The notes: generated from the letters alone by a model not told the origin. A DNA stretch of 59,350 nucleotides from Lachnospiraceae bacterium (GCA_014804675.1 JAAUZH010000006.1:1-59350); one strand, 5' to 3'. Counted from the stretch's first letter, positions 1 through 9,457 are shown. Numbers and translations are program-made.

Positions 1-22
1 ACTAATCGGTCGAGGGCTTATC
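1..22 (+). rRNA. 23S ribosomal RNA, 3' end only
   Basis: The first bases match the conserved 3' terminus of bacterial 23S rRNA (CTAAT..GTCGAGGGCTT). The following 145 bases look like a processed rRNA trailer, including a TTGTTCGGTTTTGAAGG stretch often seen after 23S in this family. No 5S rRNA sequence is visible before the terminator, so this operon appears to end with 23S. The end coordinate is approximate. Confidence 0.7.
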
Positions 23-169
23 CTGAAGGAAGATAGGTAGGGAAGACATCCCCGAGAGGATCGGGGGAAGGATGGAAAGATAGGAAGAGAAAAGCATTGT
101 TCGGTTTTGAAGGTACGGAGGTAGCATATATTGTATGTTATTAAGAAAAGTTTACAATGAGATGATGAT

Positions 170-200
170 AAAAGTACTTTTTTATAAAAGTGCTTTTTTT
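170..200 (+). terminator. Rho-independent terminator of the rRNA operon
   Basis: An 11-bp stem (AAAAGTACTTT pairing with AAAGTGCTTTT, one G-T wobble) is followed by a run of T. It separates the rRNA trailer from the phosphoesterase gene. Confidence 0.75.
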
Positions 201-221
201 GTATCATGAAAAAGGAGAGTT

Positions 222-1100
222 ATGCAGCTTTTGATTGTAATTGTTTTTTGTGTACTGATTTTGTGCATTTGTATTATTTTATATGACACAAATCGTTTTG
301 TTGTTCGTAAGTATCAGTTTCAAAATGATAAGATTACGGACACTTTTCGATTTGTATTGCTGTCGGATCTGCACAATAAATCATATGGAAAAAATAATGA
401 TTCACTGCTAAAGAAAATTGATGAATTAAAGCCGGATGCAGTATTGTGTGCAGGGGATCTGCTGACGGCAAAGCCTGGCAGGGATTTTCATACAGCGGCA
501 GCATTGATCAGTGCGTTAGCCCGGAATTATCCTATTTATTATGGAAATGGCAATCATGAGTACCGATTAAAATTATATCCGGAAGTTTATGGCAGCATGG
601 CAGAGGATTATGAAAAGGAATTAAAGAATGCAGGAATAGAGCCTTTAGTAAATCAAAGAAAAGAGCTGCCGGATAAAAACATTGTTATTTACGGTCTGGA
701 AATTGGCCGTGAGTATTACAAAAGATTCCATAAAAGTAAAATGGAACGGGAATATCTGCCCTCTTTGCTGGGGGAGTTAGATGACCAGCGGTGCAGTATC
801 TTATTGGCCCATAATCCGGAATATTTTCAACAATATGCAGATTATGGCGCAGACTTTGTATTATCCGGTCATGTACATGGAGGCGTGGCTAGAATTCCTG
901 TTTTGGGAGGAGTTATTTCCCCGTCCCTGCGGATATTCCCCAAATATGACGGAGGGGTATTTCAGGAGGAAAATGGCAAGGGCGGCAGTACGGTCATGAT
1001 TTTAAGCAGAGGACTTGGTACACATACGATTCCCATTCGGTTTTGCAATCCGGGAGAGCTGATTGAAATTACGATTTTTCCCGGAGGAAAGCAGTCCTGA
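222..1100 (+). CDS. Membrane-anchored calcineurin-like metallophosphoesterase (YkuE-like)
   Basis: The 292-residue product has one N-terminal hydrophobic segment (about residues 2-20) and then a metallophosphoesterase domain. The metal-binding motifs appear in order: SDLH at about 48-51, GDLL at about 78-81, GNHE at about 110-113, and GHVHGG near residue 219. These bind the two-metal centre of the family. YkuE-type members act on cell-envelope or undecaprenyl phosphate substrates, but the substrate here is not evident. An AAGGAG site lies 6 bases before the ATG. It is the first gene after the rRNA terminator and appears to be monocistronic. Confidence 0.85.
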   Translation: MQLLIVIVFCVLILCICIILYDTNRFVVRKYQFQNDKITDTFRFVLLSDLHNKSYGKNNDSLLKKIDELKPDAVLCAGDLLTAKPGRDFHTAAALISALARNYPIYYGNGNHEYRLKLYPEVYGSMAEDYEKELKNAGIEPLVNQRKELPDKNIVIYGLEIGREYYKRFHKSKMEREYLPSLLGELDDQRCSILLAHNPEYFQQYADYGADFVLSGHVHGGVARIPVLGGVISPSLRIFPKYDGGVFQEENGKGGSTVMILSRGLGTHTIPIRFCNPGELIEITIFPGGKQS

Positions 1101-1184
1101 CAAAAAGTTCAGAGAATGGACACAATAAAATGTGTTTAGATAATATAAAAACACAAAATATTGTATGAAAAACGCAAAAATTAC

Positions 1185-1213
1185 TTGAAAAGAACCTTAT
1201 TTTATTATAAAAT
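1185..1213 (+). promoter_or_regulatory. Candidate promoter of scpAB
   Basis: TTGAAA and TAAAAT hexamers are separated by 17 bases, in an AT-rich stretch 58 bases upstream of the scpA start. Confidence 0.4.
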
Positions 1214-1270
1214 GTTTAGCGGACGTAAGTCCAAGGCTATGAGTTTATGAGAAAGAATAAGGAATAGAAT

Positions 1271-2020
1271 ATGGCATTAGAAGTAAAGTTACAAGTGTTT
1301 GAAGGCCCTCTTGACCTTCTTCTTCATTTAATTGAAAAAAACAAAATTGATATTTATGATATTCCTATTGTGGAAATCACGGAGCAGTATTTGGACTATA
1401 TCCGTCAAATGCAAAGGTCAGATATGAATGTGATGAGCGAGTTTCTGGTAATGGCGGCTACCCTGATTGACATAAAATGCAAAATGCTCCTTCCAAAAGA
1501 AGTAAACGAAGAAGGAGAAGAGGAAGATCCAAGGGCAGAGCTGGTACAGAAGCTGTTGGAATATAAAATGTACAAATATATGTCTTATGAGCTGAAGGAC
1601 AGGCAGGTAGATGCCCAAAGAGTTCTTTTTAAAGTGCCTACGCTTCCAAAGGAAGTGGAAGAATACAGGCAGCCGGTAGATTATGAACAGTTGATTGGAG
1701 ATATGAATCTGTCAAAGCTCCATGAGGTGTTTAAATCCATTATAAAGAAACAAAGTGATAAAATCGATCCAATCCGTTCTACCTTTGGGAAAATTGAAAA
1801 GGATGAGGTGGACATGGATGCCAAAATGGTTTATGTGGAGGAATTTGTCAGAAATCAAAGGCGCTGCAGCTTTCAAAGGCTTTTTGAAGGGCAGGTTTCC
1901 AAAATGGAAATGATTGTTACCTTTCTGGTGATTTTAGAGCTTATGAAGGTTGGCAAGATCAATATTGAGCAGGAACATATTTTTGATGATATTATAATCA
2001 CTGCAAATGAAGCAGCATAA
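1271..2020 (+). CDS. scpA: Segregation and condensation protein A
   Basis: The 249-residue kleisin subunit of the SMC-ScpAB chromosome condensation complex. The N-terminus carries the family signature FEGPLDLLLHLIEK, followed by the NKIDIYDIPIVEITEQYL segment that forms the helical domain contacting the SMC neck. The middle is acidic and charged, and the C-terminal winged helix (about 170-249) would bind the SMC head. Length is normal. It is followed after 14 bases by scpB, the usual partner, so the two are almost certainly co-transcribed. Confidence 0.93.
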   Translation: MALEVKLQVFEGPLDLLLHLIEKNKIDIYDIPIVEITEQYLDYIRQMQRSDMNVMSEFLVMAATLIDIKCKMLLPKEVNEEGEEEDPRAELVQKLLEYKMYKYMSYELKDRQVDAQRVLFKVPTLPKEVEEYRQPVDYEQLIGDMNLSKLHEVFKSIIKKQSDKIDPIRSTFGKIEKDEVDMDAKMVYVEEFVRNQRRCSFQRLFEGQVSKMEMIVTFLVILELMKVGKINIEQEHIFDDIIITANEAA

Positions 2021-2034
2021 AGGCAGGAACTTAA

Positions 2035-2598
2035 GTGGAAAAGAAAAAGGCAATATTAGAATCCATTCTGTTTACGATGGGAGGTTCCGTGGAGGTTTCC
2101 CAACTGGCAGAAGTGATTGAAGAGGATAAAAAAACGACGAAAGAGTTATTAAATCAGTTAAAGGAAGAGTACGAGCAGGAGGAACGGGGAATCACCCTTA
2201 TGGAATTGGAGAGCTCCTATCAGATGTGTACCAAGCCTGAAATGTATGAGTATTTGGTAAAGATAGCCAAAACGCCAAAGAAATTCGTGTTGACAGATAC
2301 GGTGTTAGAGACACTTTCCATTGTAGCATATAAGCAGCCGGTAACCAGGATTGAGATTGAAAAAATCCGGGGAGTAAGCTGTGATCATGCGATAAACAAG
2401 CTGATAGAATATGATTTGATCATGGAGGTGGGAAGACTGGATGCACCTGGCCGTCCGCTTTTATTTGGCACCACGGAGCAGTTCTTAAGGAGTTTTGGAG
2501 TAAAGAGCCTGGAGGAGCTTCCAGAATTGAATCCTGACAGGATGGCGGAGTTTAAAGAACAGGCAGAGCAGGAAGTACAGTTGAAATTGGATATATAG
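2035..2598 (+). CDS. scpB: Segregation and condensation protein B
   Basis: The 187-residue ScpB dimerises through winged-helix domains and binds the ScpA kleisin in condensin. The N-terminal ESILFTMGGSVEVSQLAEVI and the central VLETLSIVAYKQPVTRIEIEKIRGV are the typical conserved blocks. Translation appears to start at a GTG 14 bases after the scpA stop, with AGGCAGGAAC upstream as a weak ribosome-binding site. A terminator follows immediately. Confidence 0.92.
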   Translation: MEKKKAILESILFTMGGSVEVSQLAEVIEEDKKTTKELLNQLKEEYEQEERGITLMELESSYQMCTKPEMYEYLVKIAKTPKKFVLTDTVLETLSIVAYKQPVTRIEIEKIRGVSCDHAINKLIEYDLIMEVGRLDAPGRPLLFGTTEQFLRSFGVKSLEELPELNPDRMAEFKEQAEQEVQLKLDI

Positions 2599-2604
2599 CG
2601 CCAG

Positions 2605-2638
2605 AAAAGCAGACAGAGTATATTTTGTCTGCTTTTTT
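2605..2638 (+). terminator. Rho-independent terminator after scpAB
   Basis: A perfect 11-bp stem (AAAAGCAGACA / TGTCTGCTTTT) with a 10-base loop runs into TTTTTT. Confidence 0.85.
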
Positions 2639-2679
2639 CATATATTGGAAAGAATGTTGTAGACTTCGGAGTCGGAAAA

Positions 2680-3987
2680 TTGAAGATGGAATCTGAAATA
2701 GGAAACAGTAAAAAGCGGAAATTCAAAAGAAGAGAAGAAGAAACGGAACATGGAAAAAGAATCCCAAAAGAAAAATGTGGAAGAGGAAAGGCCTTCTTAA
2801 TTGCTGTTTTTTCAGCTGTTCTTTTGGAAATAGGGGCAATTCATGCGCTGCCCTGTTTTCCCATGTGCTGCGTATATGCAAAAGAAGAAGCACCAGATTT
2901 GTCTTTATATTCCAGGTCAGCTCTTTTGCTGGATGCTTCCAATAACCGGGTACTGTATGAGGAAAACGGCTATCAGGTTATGGCAATGGCATCTACTACG
3001 AAAATCATGACCTGTATTCTGGCTATCGAATCCGGAAGGCTTGAGGAAACAGTGGAAGTGTCAGCAAATGCCCAGAAAATGCCCAAGGTGCATCTGGGTA
3101 TGAGAGCAGGGGAAACTTATCAGTTAAAGGATTTGTTATATTCACTTATGCTGGAATCCCATAATGACACGGCAGTTGCCATTGCAGAGCATTTGGGAGG
3201 AAGCGTGGAAGGCTTTGCAGATATGATGAATGCAAAAGCAGCAGAGCTTGGCTGTAAGGATACCTGCTTTATTACTCCTAATGGGCTGGATGCCAGGAAG
3301 GATGGAAAAACCCATTCCACTACAGCAAGGGATTTGGCGGTCATTGCAGCGTATGCGATTCAGAATCCGGAATTTTTGAAAATAATTGGAACAAGAAGCT
3401 ATGCATTTTCAGAACTTTCCGGGAAAAGGAGCTTTCAGATAAGCAATAAAAATGCTTTTCTGGATATGATGGAGGGAGCAATCGGGGTTAAGACAGGATT
3501 TACCTGTGAGGCGGGCTATTGCTTTGTGGGAGCTTTGCAGAGGGATGGAAAGACTTTTGTATCAGTCGTTTTAGGAGCCGGATGGCCGCCGAACAAAACA
3601 TGGAAATGGCATGATACGAAGATTTTGATGAATTTTGGATTAGAGAATTATAGCATAAAGAATATATACAAAAAAACAACCTATAAAAAAATGGAAGTAC
3701 TAAATGGAGTGGAAGAACAGATAGAAATCGGAGCCGAGCAAAGGGATATTTCCCTGCTGTTATCCGATTATGATCAGGTGGAAATGAAGCAGACATTTCC
3801 GAAAACTTTGGAAGCGCCTGTTGCAGAAGGAACGGTCATTGGCTATGAAACCTATTATGTAAACGGAGAAAAATTAACGGAAATTCCAATCCTGACAAAG
3901 GAATCCACAGAGGCATATACCTGGAAGTATTGTCTGGATAAAGTACTACATCTTTTTTTCGCAAATACTTCACAAAAACTATGGTAA
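2680..3987 (+). CDS. D-alanyl-D-alanine carboxypeptidase (DacF-type penicillin-binding protein)
   Basis: The 435-residue serine DD-carboxypeptidase trims the terminal D-Ala from peptidoglycan stem peptides outside the membrane. A basic N-terminus and a hydrophobic segment (about 38-60) form a signal peptide or anchor. The three catalytic motifs of the family are present: STTK (Ser105 nucleophile), SHND (about 160-163) and KTG (271-273). The C-terminal third fits the beta-rich PBP5-C domain, with a hydrophobic end that may associate with the membrane. A TTG start is chosen because GGAG lies 8 bases upstream; an in-frame ATG two codons later is possible. The exact paralogue (dacA, dacB or dacF) cannot be assigned. 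Confidence 0.88.
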   Translation: MKMESEIGNSKKRKFKRREEETEHGKRIPKEKCGRGKAFLIAVFSAVLLEIGAIHALPCFPMCCVYAKEEAPDLSLYSRSALLLDASNNRVLYEENGYQVMAMASTTKIMTCILAIESGRLEETVEVSANAQKMPKVHLGMRAGETYQLKDLLYSLMLESHNDTAVAIAEHLGGSVEGFADMMNAKAAELGCKDTCFITPNGLDARKDGKTHSTTARDLAVIAAYAIQNPEFLKIIGTRSYAFSELSGKRSFQISNKNAFLDMMEGAIGVKTGFTCEAGYCFVGALQRDGKTFVSVVLGAGWPPNKTWKWHDTKILMNFGLENYSIKNIYKKTTYKKMEVLNGVEEQIEIGAEQRDISLLLSDYDQVEMKQTFPKTLEAPVAEGTVIGYETYYVNGEKLTEIPILTKESTEAYTWKYCLDKVLHLFFANTSQKLW

Positions 3988-4034
3988 AATTCTTTAAAAA
4001 TTGCAATTTTTGTCTAGTCTAAGAAAAAAAATTA

Positions 4035-4043
4035 TGTTATACT
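4035..4043 (+). promoter_or_regulatory. Extended -10 promoter of the decarboxylase operon
   Basis: TGTTATACT is a TGn-extended -10 element, 79 bases before the first gene. No strong -35 hexamer is visible at the expected distance. Confidence 0.45.
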
Positions 4044-4121
4044 GCTTAAGGATGCTTGCAGGTGAATGAAGCAGGCAAAAATTGTTATTATTGAAATGAA
4101 TATAAAATGGAGGTCCCAAAA

Positions 4122-5552
4122 ATGAGTAATTCTTCACAAGCGAGTCAAAGAATTGCAGCTTTACTCGATGACAACAGTTTCGTTGAAATTGGTGCTATGG
4201 TTACGGCAAGAGCAACTGATTTTAATCTGAAACAAACTGAAACTCCTTCGGATGGTGTTATTACCGGATATGGAGTGATTGATGGCAATCTTGTGTACGT
4301 TTACAGCCAAGATGCTTCTGTTTTAAACGGAACCATCGGTGAGATGCACGCAAAGAAAATTGCAAACCTCTATGACCTGGCATTGAAAACAGGTGCGCCT
4401 GTTATCGGTTTAATCGATTCTGCCGGTCTTAGATTACAGGAAGCAACCGATGCGTTAAATGCTTTTGGTGAGATTTATATGAAGCAGACACTGGCATCCG
4501 GAGTGATTCCACAGATTACCGCTTTGTTTGGTACGTGCGGAGGCGGACTTGCAATTGTTCCTACTTTAACGGATTTTACCTTCATGGAAGAAAAATCAGC
4601 TAAGTTATTTGTAAATTCTCCAAATGCCTTAGACGGCAATAACACTTCTAAGTGTGATACTGCAGCAGCAGATTTCCAGAGTAAGGAAAGCGGAGTGGTT
4701 GATGTAGTCGGTGACGAAGCAGCTATCTTAAGTCAGATCAGACAGCTTATTTCTCTATTACCTGCCAATAATGAAGATGATATGTCTTACATAGAGTGTA
4801 CGGATGATTTGAATCGTGCCTGTGAGAATCTTGCAGGATGTGTGGGAGATACAGCCATTGCATTATCCAATATTGCTGACAATGGAGTATTCTTTGAAAT
4901 CAAGGAAAACTATGCAAAGGATATGGTAACTGGATTCATTCAGTTAAATGGTGTTACCGTTGGTGCTGTAGCAAACCGCAGCGAGGTTTATAATGAGGAA
5001 GGAAAAGTAGAAGAGAAATTTGACAGCGTTCTTTCTATAAAGGGATGCTATAAAGCAGCTGATTTTATTAACTTCTGTGATGCTTTCAATATCCCGGTGC
5101 TGTCTTTGACAAATGTAAAAGGTTATGAAGCTACAGTAGGTTCCGAAAAAGGAATTGCACAGGCAGTTGCAAAATTAACCTATGCTTTTGCAAATGCAAC
5201 GGTTCCAAAAGTAAATGTAATAATTGGAAAAGCTTATGGAAGCGCATATGTTGCCATGAATTCAAAGGCAATTGGCGCAGATATTACCATGGCATGGCCA
5301 ACAGCTGAAATCGGCACGATGGAAGCGAAGTTTGCGGCACAGATTATGTATGAAGGACAAGGTTCTGAAGTAATCAACGAAAAGACAAAAGAGTATGCGG
5401 CGCTTCAGACAAGTGCAGCAAGCGCAGCAAAGAGAGGCTATGTAGATCAGATTGTGGAGGCGGTTGATACAAGAAAATATGTAATTGGCGCTTTTGAGAT
5501 GCTGTTTACAAAAAGAGATGACCGTCCTGCTAAAAAACATGGAACAGTCTAG
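4122..5552 (+). CDS. Acyl-CoA carboxyltransferase subunit (MmdA/PccB-like)
   Basis: The roughly 476-residue protein belongs to the biotin-dependent acyl-CoA carboxyltransferase family (methylmalonyl-CoA decarboxylase alpha or propionyl-CoA carboxylase beta type). It moves CO2 between an acyl-CoA and carboxybiotin. Crotonase-like carboxyltransferase halves are visible: GLIDSAGLRLQEA and FGTCGGGLA in the N-half, and KAYGSAYVAMNSKAIGAD with MAWPTAEIGTM in the C-half. The start is placed at the second ATG because GGAGGT lies 7 bases upstream; an ATG at 4107 overlaps that site. It heads an operon with its own biotin carrier and a sodium-pump beta subunit, so it is probably decarboxylating or transcarboxylating rather than a fatty-acid synthesis enzyme. 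The acyl-CoA substrate cannot be read from sequence. Confidence 0.85.
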   Translation: MSNSSQASQRIAALLDDNSFVEIGAMVTARATDFNLKQTETPSDGVITGYGVIDGNLVYVYSQDASVLNGTIGEMHAKKIANLYDLALKTGAPVIGLIDSAGLRLQEATDALNAFGEIYMKQTLASGVIPQITALFGTCGGGLAIVPTLTDFTFMEEKSAKLFVNSPNALDGNNTSKCDTAAADFQSKESGVVDVVGDEAAILSQIRQLISLLPANNEDDMSYIECTDDLNRACENLAGCVGDTAIALSNIADNGVFFEIKENYAKDMVTGFIQLNGVTVGAVANRSEVYNEEGKVEEKFDSVLSIKGCYKAADFINFCDAFNIPVLSLTNVKGYEATVGSEKGIAQAVAKLTYAFANATVPKVNVIIGKAYGSAYVAMNSKAIGADITMAWPTAEIGTMEAKFAAQIMYEGQGSEVINEKTKEYAALQTSAASAAKRGYVDQIVEAVDTRKYVIGAFEMLFTKRDDRPAKKHGTV

Positions 5553-5569
5553 AAAGGATGATACTTCAT

Positions 5570-6304
5570 ATGAAAAAAGTATTGATAGTATTGAGTATGC
5601 TTATCTGTCTTTTCGGTCTGACTGGGTGCGGAAGCAAGGAATTGGATACAACGGTACTTGCAACTGAGGAAGAAGCAGAACAAATAGCCAATCAGATTAT
5701 TGGTGAGATTGTTGATATGGTAGATCAGGGGATGGATGCTTATTATGAAAGCGATGCGACGCTTTCCGCAATTTTTTCCAGTTGGAATAGTACAATCGAA
5801 GAGATTGGTAATTTTAAGGAAGTTACAGGCTATGAAGTAAAGAACAGCAGTGACAAGGTTGAAATCATTGCAAGCATTGCCTGTGAAAACGGAGATGGCA
5901 CGGTGGACATTGTTTTAGATGAAAGCCTGCAGATTTCCAGTGTGACAACAGAAGTGAATAAGACTTTCGGACAGCTTATGAAGGGTGCGGCCCTGAATAT
6001 GGTTCTTGGAATGGGCACCGTATTTGTGGTATTGATTTTAATTATCTTTATTATCAGCGCATTTGCTTTTATTCCGAAGATTGAAGCAGCTATGGGCAGG
6101 AAGAAAGCAGACAAGGCCCAGGGAACAGAAGCGGTAGGAAAAGCAGTTGCACAGATTGAAAGAAACGAAGAGCTTTCGGATGACTTAGAACTGGTTGCCG
6201 TTATTGCAGCGGCTATTGCGGCCAGTGAAGGTGCGGCTTCTACAGACGGATTTGTTGTCAGAAGCATAAAACGAGCAAATACAAACAAATGGCAGAGAGC
6301 CTAA
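5570..6304 (+). CDS. OadG-family lipoprotein-like gamma subunit of the Na+ pump
   Basis: A 244-residue protein with an N-terminal signal sequence ending in a lipobox-like LTGC (Cys about residue 20). A long acidic extracellular-type region follows, then one strong transmembrane helix (about 140-165) of the OadG type, then a cytoplasmic tail ending in AAAIAASEG. OadG proteins assemble the membrane decarboxylase complex. The start was moved from an upstream ATG that abuts the AAAGG site to the ATG 12 bases after it. It lies between the carboxyltransferase and the biotin carrier. The lipobox and long ectodomain are unlike the short classical OadG. Confidence 0.7.
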   Translation: MKKVLIVLSMLICLFGLTGCGSKELDTTVLATEEEAEQIANQIIGEIVDMVDQGMDAYYESDATLSAIFSSWNSTIEEIGNFKEVTGYEVKNSSDKVEIIASIACENGDGTVDIVLDESLQISSVTTEVNKTFGQLMKGAALNMVLGMGTVFVVLILIIFIISAFAFIPKIEAAMGRKKADKAQGTEAVGKAVAQIERNEELSDDLELVAVIAAAIAASEGAASTDGFVVRSIKRANTNKWQRA

Positions 6305-6325
6305 TATATAGGAGGATTATGTAAG

Positions 6326-6694
6326 ATGAAAAATTATACCATTACCGTAAATGGAAACGTATATGATGTAGTAGTAGAAGAAGGCGCAGGCACAGGCGCT
6401 CCTGTAGCAGCACCAAAGGCAGCGCCGAAAGCGGCACCAAAGGCAGCACCGGCGGCTCCGAAGGCAGGCGGCGCTGCAGGAAGCGTTAAGATTGAAGCTG
6501 GTGCAGCCGGCAAGGTATTCAAGTTAGAAGCAAGTGTTGGTCAGGCAGTGAAAACAGGAGATACCGTTGTGGTATTGGAAGCAATGAAGATGGAAATTCC
6601 TGTTGTTGCTCCTCAGGACGGAACAGTAGCTAGTATTGATGTAGCTGTAGGCGATCCGGTTGAAGCTGGTGCGGTACTTGCAACATTAAACTAG
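6326..6694 (+). CDS. Biotin carboxyl carrier protein of the decarboxylase complex
   Basis: A 122-residue biotin carrier. A short beta N-terminus (about 1-20) is followed by a flexible Ala/Pro/Lys linker (about 24-50, repeated APKA units) and a biotinyl-lipoyl domain. The biotinylation motif EAMKM places the modified lysine at residue 88. AGGAGG lies 12 bases upstream. It would carry CO2 between the carboxyltransferases encoded on either side and the membrane subunit OadB. Confidence 0.93.
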   Translation: MKNYTITVNGNVYDVVVEEGAGTGAPVAAPKAAPKAAPKAAPAAPKAGGAAGSVKIEAGAAGKVFKLEASVGQAVKTGDTVVVLEAMKMEIPVVAPQDGTVASIDVAVGDPVEAGAVLATLN

Positions 6695-6734
6695 GGAGAA
6701 TGTTCCCGAGCTAGAAAAACAGGAGGTCAACAAA

Positions 6735-7883
6735 ATGCAATACATAATGGAAACATTAGACAATCTGGTACATCAGACTGCATTTTTCAACTTATCCGTT
6801 GGAAACTACATCATGATTGTAGTGGCTTGTGTATTTCTATATCTGGCGATTGCAAAAGGATTTGAACCACTTCTTTTAGTACCAATCGCATTTGGTATGC
6901 TGTTAGTTAATATTTATCCGGATATTATGGCCCATATTGGCAGTAATGGAGAAACTGGCGGTTTACTGTATTATTTCTACCTTTTGGATGAATGGGCAAT
7001 CCTGCCTTCCCTGATTTTCATGGGTGTAGGCGCCATGACGGACTTCGGACCGTTGATTGCAAATCCAAAGAGCTTTTTACTTGGTGCGGCAGCACAGTTT
7101 GGTATTTTCGCAGCATATTTCGGAGCAATCGCACTTGGATTTAACGATAAATCAGCAGCGGCTATTTCCATCATCGGTGGTGCGGATGGACCTACATCCA
7201 TCTTCCTTGCAGGAAAGCTGGGACAAACTGCTTTGCTTGGACCTATTGCGGTAGCGGCATATTCCTATATGTCACTGGTTCCCATTATCCAGCCGCCTAT
7301 TATGAAATTGTTAACAACGGAAAAAGAAAGAAAGATCAAGATGGATCAGCTTCGTCCTGTATCCAAGCTGGAAAAGATTTTATTCCCGATTATTATTACC
7401 ATCGTTGTGTGTATGATTCTTCCTACAACAGCTCCGTTAGTAGGTATGCTGATGTTAGGTAACCTGTTCAGGGAATCCGGTGTAGTAAGACAGCTTACGG
7501 ATACTGCATCCAATGCACTTATGTATATCGTGGTTATCCTGCTTGGAACTTCTGTAGGCGCTACCACAAGTGCAGAAGCATTTTTGAATTGGGATACGAT
7601 TAAAATCGTGATTCTTGGTCTGATTGCATTTGCATTTGGTACAGCTGCAGGTGTATTGTTTGGTAAACTGATGTGCATAGTAACCCATGGAAAAGTAAAT
7701 CCGCTTATTGGCTCAGCAGGTGTGTCCGCTGTTCCAATGGCAGCCAGGGTATCGCAGAAGGTAGGTGCGGAAGCAGATCCTACAAACTTCTTATTGATGC
7801 ATGCCATGGGGCCAAACGTAGCTGGTGTTATCGGTACTGCAGTAGCAGCCGGTACCTTTATGGCTATTTTCGGTATCGTATAA
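6735..7883 (+). CDS. oadB: Sodium ion-translocating decarboxylase beta subunit
   Basis: A 382-residue polytopic membrane protein, the carboxybiotin decarboxylase that couples CO2 release from biotin to Na+ export. The diagnostic [19 protein letters not shown] motif is present at about 144-162, and [15 protein letters not shown] with the [17 protein letters not shown] block near the C-terminus are the second conserved set. Length is normal for OadB/MmdB/GcdB. AGGAGG lies upstream of the ATG. It sits between the biotin carrier and the OadA-like subunit. Confidence 0.93.
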   Translation: MQYIMETLDNLVHQTAFFNLSVGNYIMIVVACVFLYLAIAKGFEPLLLVPIAFGMLLVNIYPDIMAHIGSNGETGGLLYYFYLLDEWAILPSLIFMGVGAMTDFGPLIANPKSFLLGAAAQFGIFAAYFGAIALGFNDKSAAAISIIGGADGPTSIFLAGKLGQTALLGPIAVAAYSYMSLVPIIQPPIMKLLTTEKERKIKMDQLRPVSKLEKILFPIIITIVVCMILPTTAPLVGMLMLGNLFRESGVVRQLTDTASNALMYIVVILLGTSVGATTSAEAFLNWDTIKIVILGLIAFAFGTAAGVLFGKLMCIVTHGKVNPLIGSAGVSAVPMAARVSQKVGAEADPTNFLLMHAMGPNVAGVIGTAVAAGTFMAIFGIV

Positions 7884-7951
7884 GATATTGTTAGACAGGA
7901 AATGTAAAACAACTGGGGAAACCCGTACAAATATTTCAGGAGGAAATAAAA

Positions 7952-9358
7952 ATGGCAGAAAAAAAACCGATTAAAATTACGGAAACAATTTTGCGTGATG
8001 CGCACCAGTCTTTAATCGCAACAAGAATGCCAACCGAATTAATGCTTCCAATCTTGGATAAGATGGATAAAGTAGGTTACCATTCTATTGAATGCTGGGG
8101 CGGCGCAACCTTTGATGCTTCCCTTCGCTTCTTAAAAGAAGACCCATGGGACAGACTTAGAAAGATCAAAGACGGATTAAAGAACACAAAGCTGCAGATG
8201 TTATTCAGAGGTCAGAACATTTTGGGATATCGTCACTATGCAGATGATGTGGTAGAGTATTTCGTACAGAAATCCATTGCAAACGGTATTGATATTATCC
8301 GTATCTTTGACTGCTTAAATGATATCCGCAATCTGGAAACAGCAGTGAAAGCAACAAACAAAGAAGGCGGCCATGCCCAGATCGCTCTTTCCTATACATT
8401 AGGCGATGCCTATACTCTGGATTACTGGAAGGATATGGCAAAGAGAATAGAAGACATGGGAGCTAACTCCTTATGTATCAAGGATATGGCAGGTTTGTTA
8501 GTGCCTTATAAAGCAACAGAGCTTGTAACGGCATTAAAGAGCGCTACCAAGATTCCGGTACAGCTTCACACCCACTATACTTCCGGTGTGGCAGGCATGA
8601 CATACTTAAAAGCAGTAGAAGCAGGCGTAGACGTAATCGACTGTGCTATGAGCCCATTTGCCATGGGTACGTCACAGCCGGCAACAGAGGTTATGGTAGA
8701 AACCTTTAAGGGCACTCCTTATGATACAGGCTATGACCAGAACTTACTTGCTGAAATTGCAGATTATTTCAGACCTTACAGAGACGAATGCCTTGCAAAC
8801 GGACTTTTGAATCCGAAGGTTATGGGCGTTGATATTAAGACATTGTTATATCAGGTACCGGGCGGTATGTTGTCCAACATGGTTTCCCAGTTAAAGGAAC
8901 AGAATGCTGAAGACAAATACTATGATGTATTACAGGAAATCCCAAGAGTTCGTAAAGACCTTGGTGAATGTCCGTTAGTAACACCTTCTTCCCAGATCGT
9001 TGGTACACAGGCTGTATTTAACGTGCTGATGGGAGAACGTTACAAAATGGCTACAAAGGAAACAAAGGCAGTGCTTCGTGGCGAATACGGCCAGACAGTA
9101 AAGCCTTTCAACAAAGAGGTTCAGGAGAAGGTTATTCCGGGAGAAAAGGTAATTACCTGTCGTCCCGCTGACCTGATTGAGAACGAGCTGGATAAGATTG
9201 AAAGCGAGATGAAGGAATGGAAGCAGCAGGATGAAGACGTATTGTCCTATGCATTGTTCCCGCAGGTTGCTACTGATTTCTTCAAGTATCGTCAGGCACA
9301 GCAGGAAAAGGTGGATCTGGCACAGGCTGATACAAAGAATGGAGCGTATCCGGTGTAG
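7952..9358 (+). CDS. Oxaloacetate decarboxylase alpha / transcarboxylase 5S-like subunit
   Basis: A 468-residue pyruvate/oxaloacetate-type carboxyltransferase. It starts with the HMGL-like domain signature ITETILRDAHQSLIATRM, which includes metal-binding Asp. Further conserved blocks are CWGGATFDASLRFL, IFDCLNDIRN and the HTH metal ligand segment QLHTHYTSG, followed by the PYC/OADA domain. It lacks the C-terminal biotin domain found in many OadA proteins, matching the separate carrier encoded three genes upstream. AGGAGG lies before the ATG. It is the last gene of the operon and is followed by a terminator. Confidence 0.9.
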   Translation: MAEKKPIKITETILRDAHQSLIATRMPTELMLPILDKMDKVGYHSIECWGGATFDASLRFLKEDPWDRLRKIKDGLKNTKLQMLFRGQNILGYRHYADDVVEYFVQKSIANGIDIIRIFDCLNDIRNLETAVKATNKEGGHAQIALSYTLGDAYTLDYWKDMAKRIEDMGANSLCIKDMAGLLVPYKATELVTALKSATKIPVQLHTHYTSGVAGMTYLKAVEAGVDVIDCAMSPFAMGTSQPATEVMVETFKGTPYDTGYDQNLLAEIADYFRPYRDECLANGLLNPKVMGVDIKTLLYQVPGGMLSNMVSQLKEQNAEDKYYDVLQEIPRVRKDLGECPLVTPSSQIVGTQAVFNVLMGERYKMATKETKAVLRGEYGQTVKPFNKEVQEKVIPGEKVITCRPADLIENELDKIESEMKEWKQQDEDVLSYALFPQVATDFFKYRQAQQEKVDLAQADTKNGAYPV

Positions 9359-9409
9359 GGCGGATGTCTGGATTCGTGAAAGAAGTGTTGAATAATTAAG
9401 TGAGAAAAG

Positions 9410-9457
9410 CATCCTTGACTATGACAGGGTTTCAGTATAGTTGAGGGTGTTTTTTTT
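9410..9457 (+). terminator. Rho-independent terminator of the decarboxylase operon
   Basis: A 13-bp stem (CATCCTTGACTAT / ATAGTTGAGGGTG, three G-T wobbles) is followed by eight T. Confidence 0.75.

Noticed and set aside
6334..6522. Reverse-strand Ala/Pro-rich frame opposite the biotin carrier linker
   Set aside because: It is the complement of the repeated Ala-Pro-Lys linker codons of a clearly coding gene.
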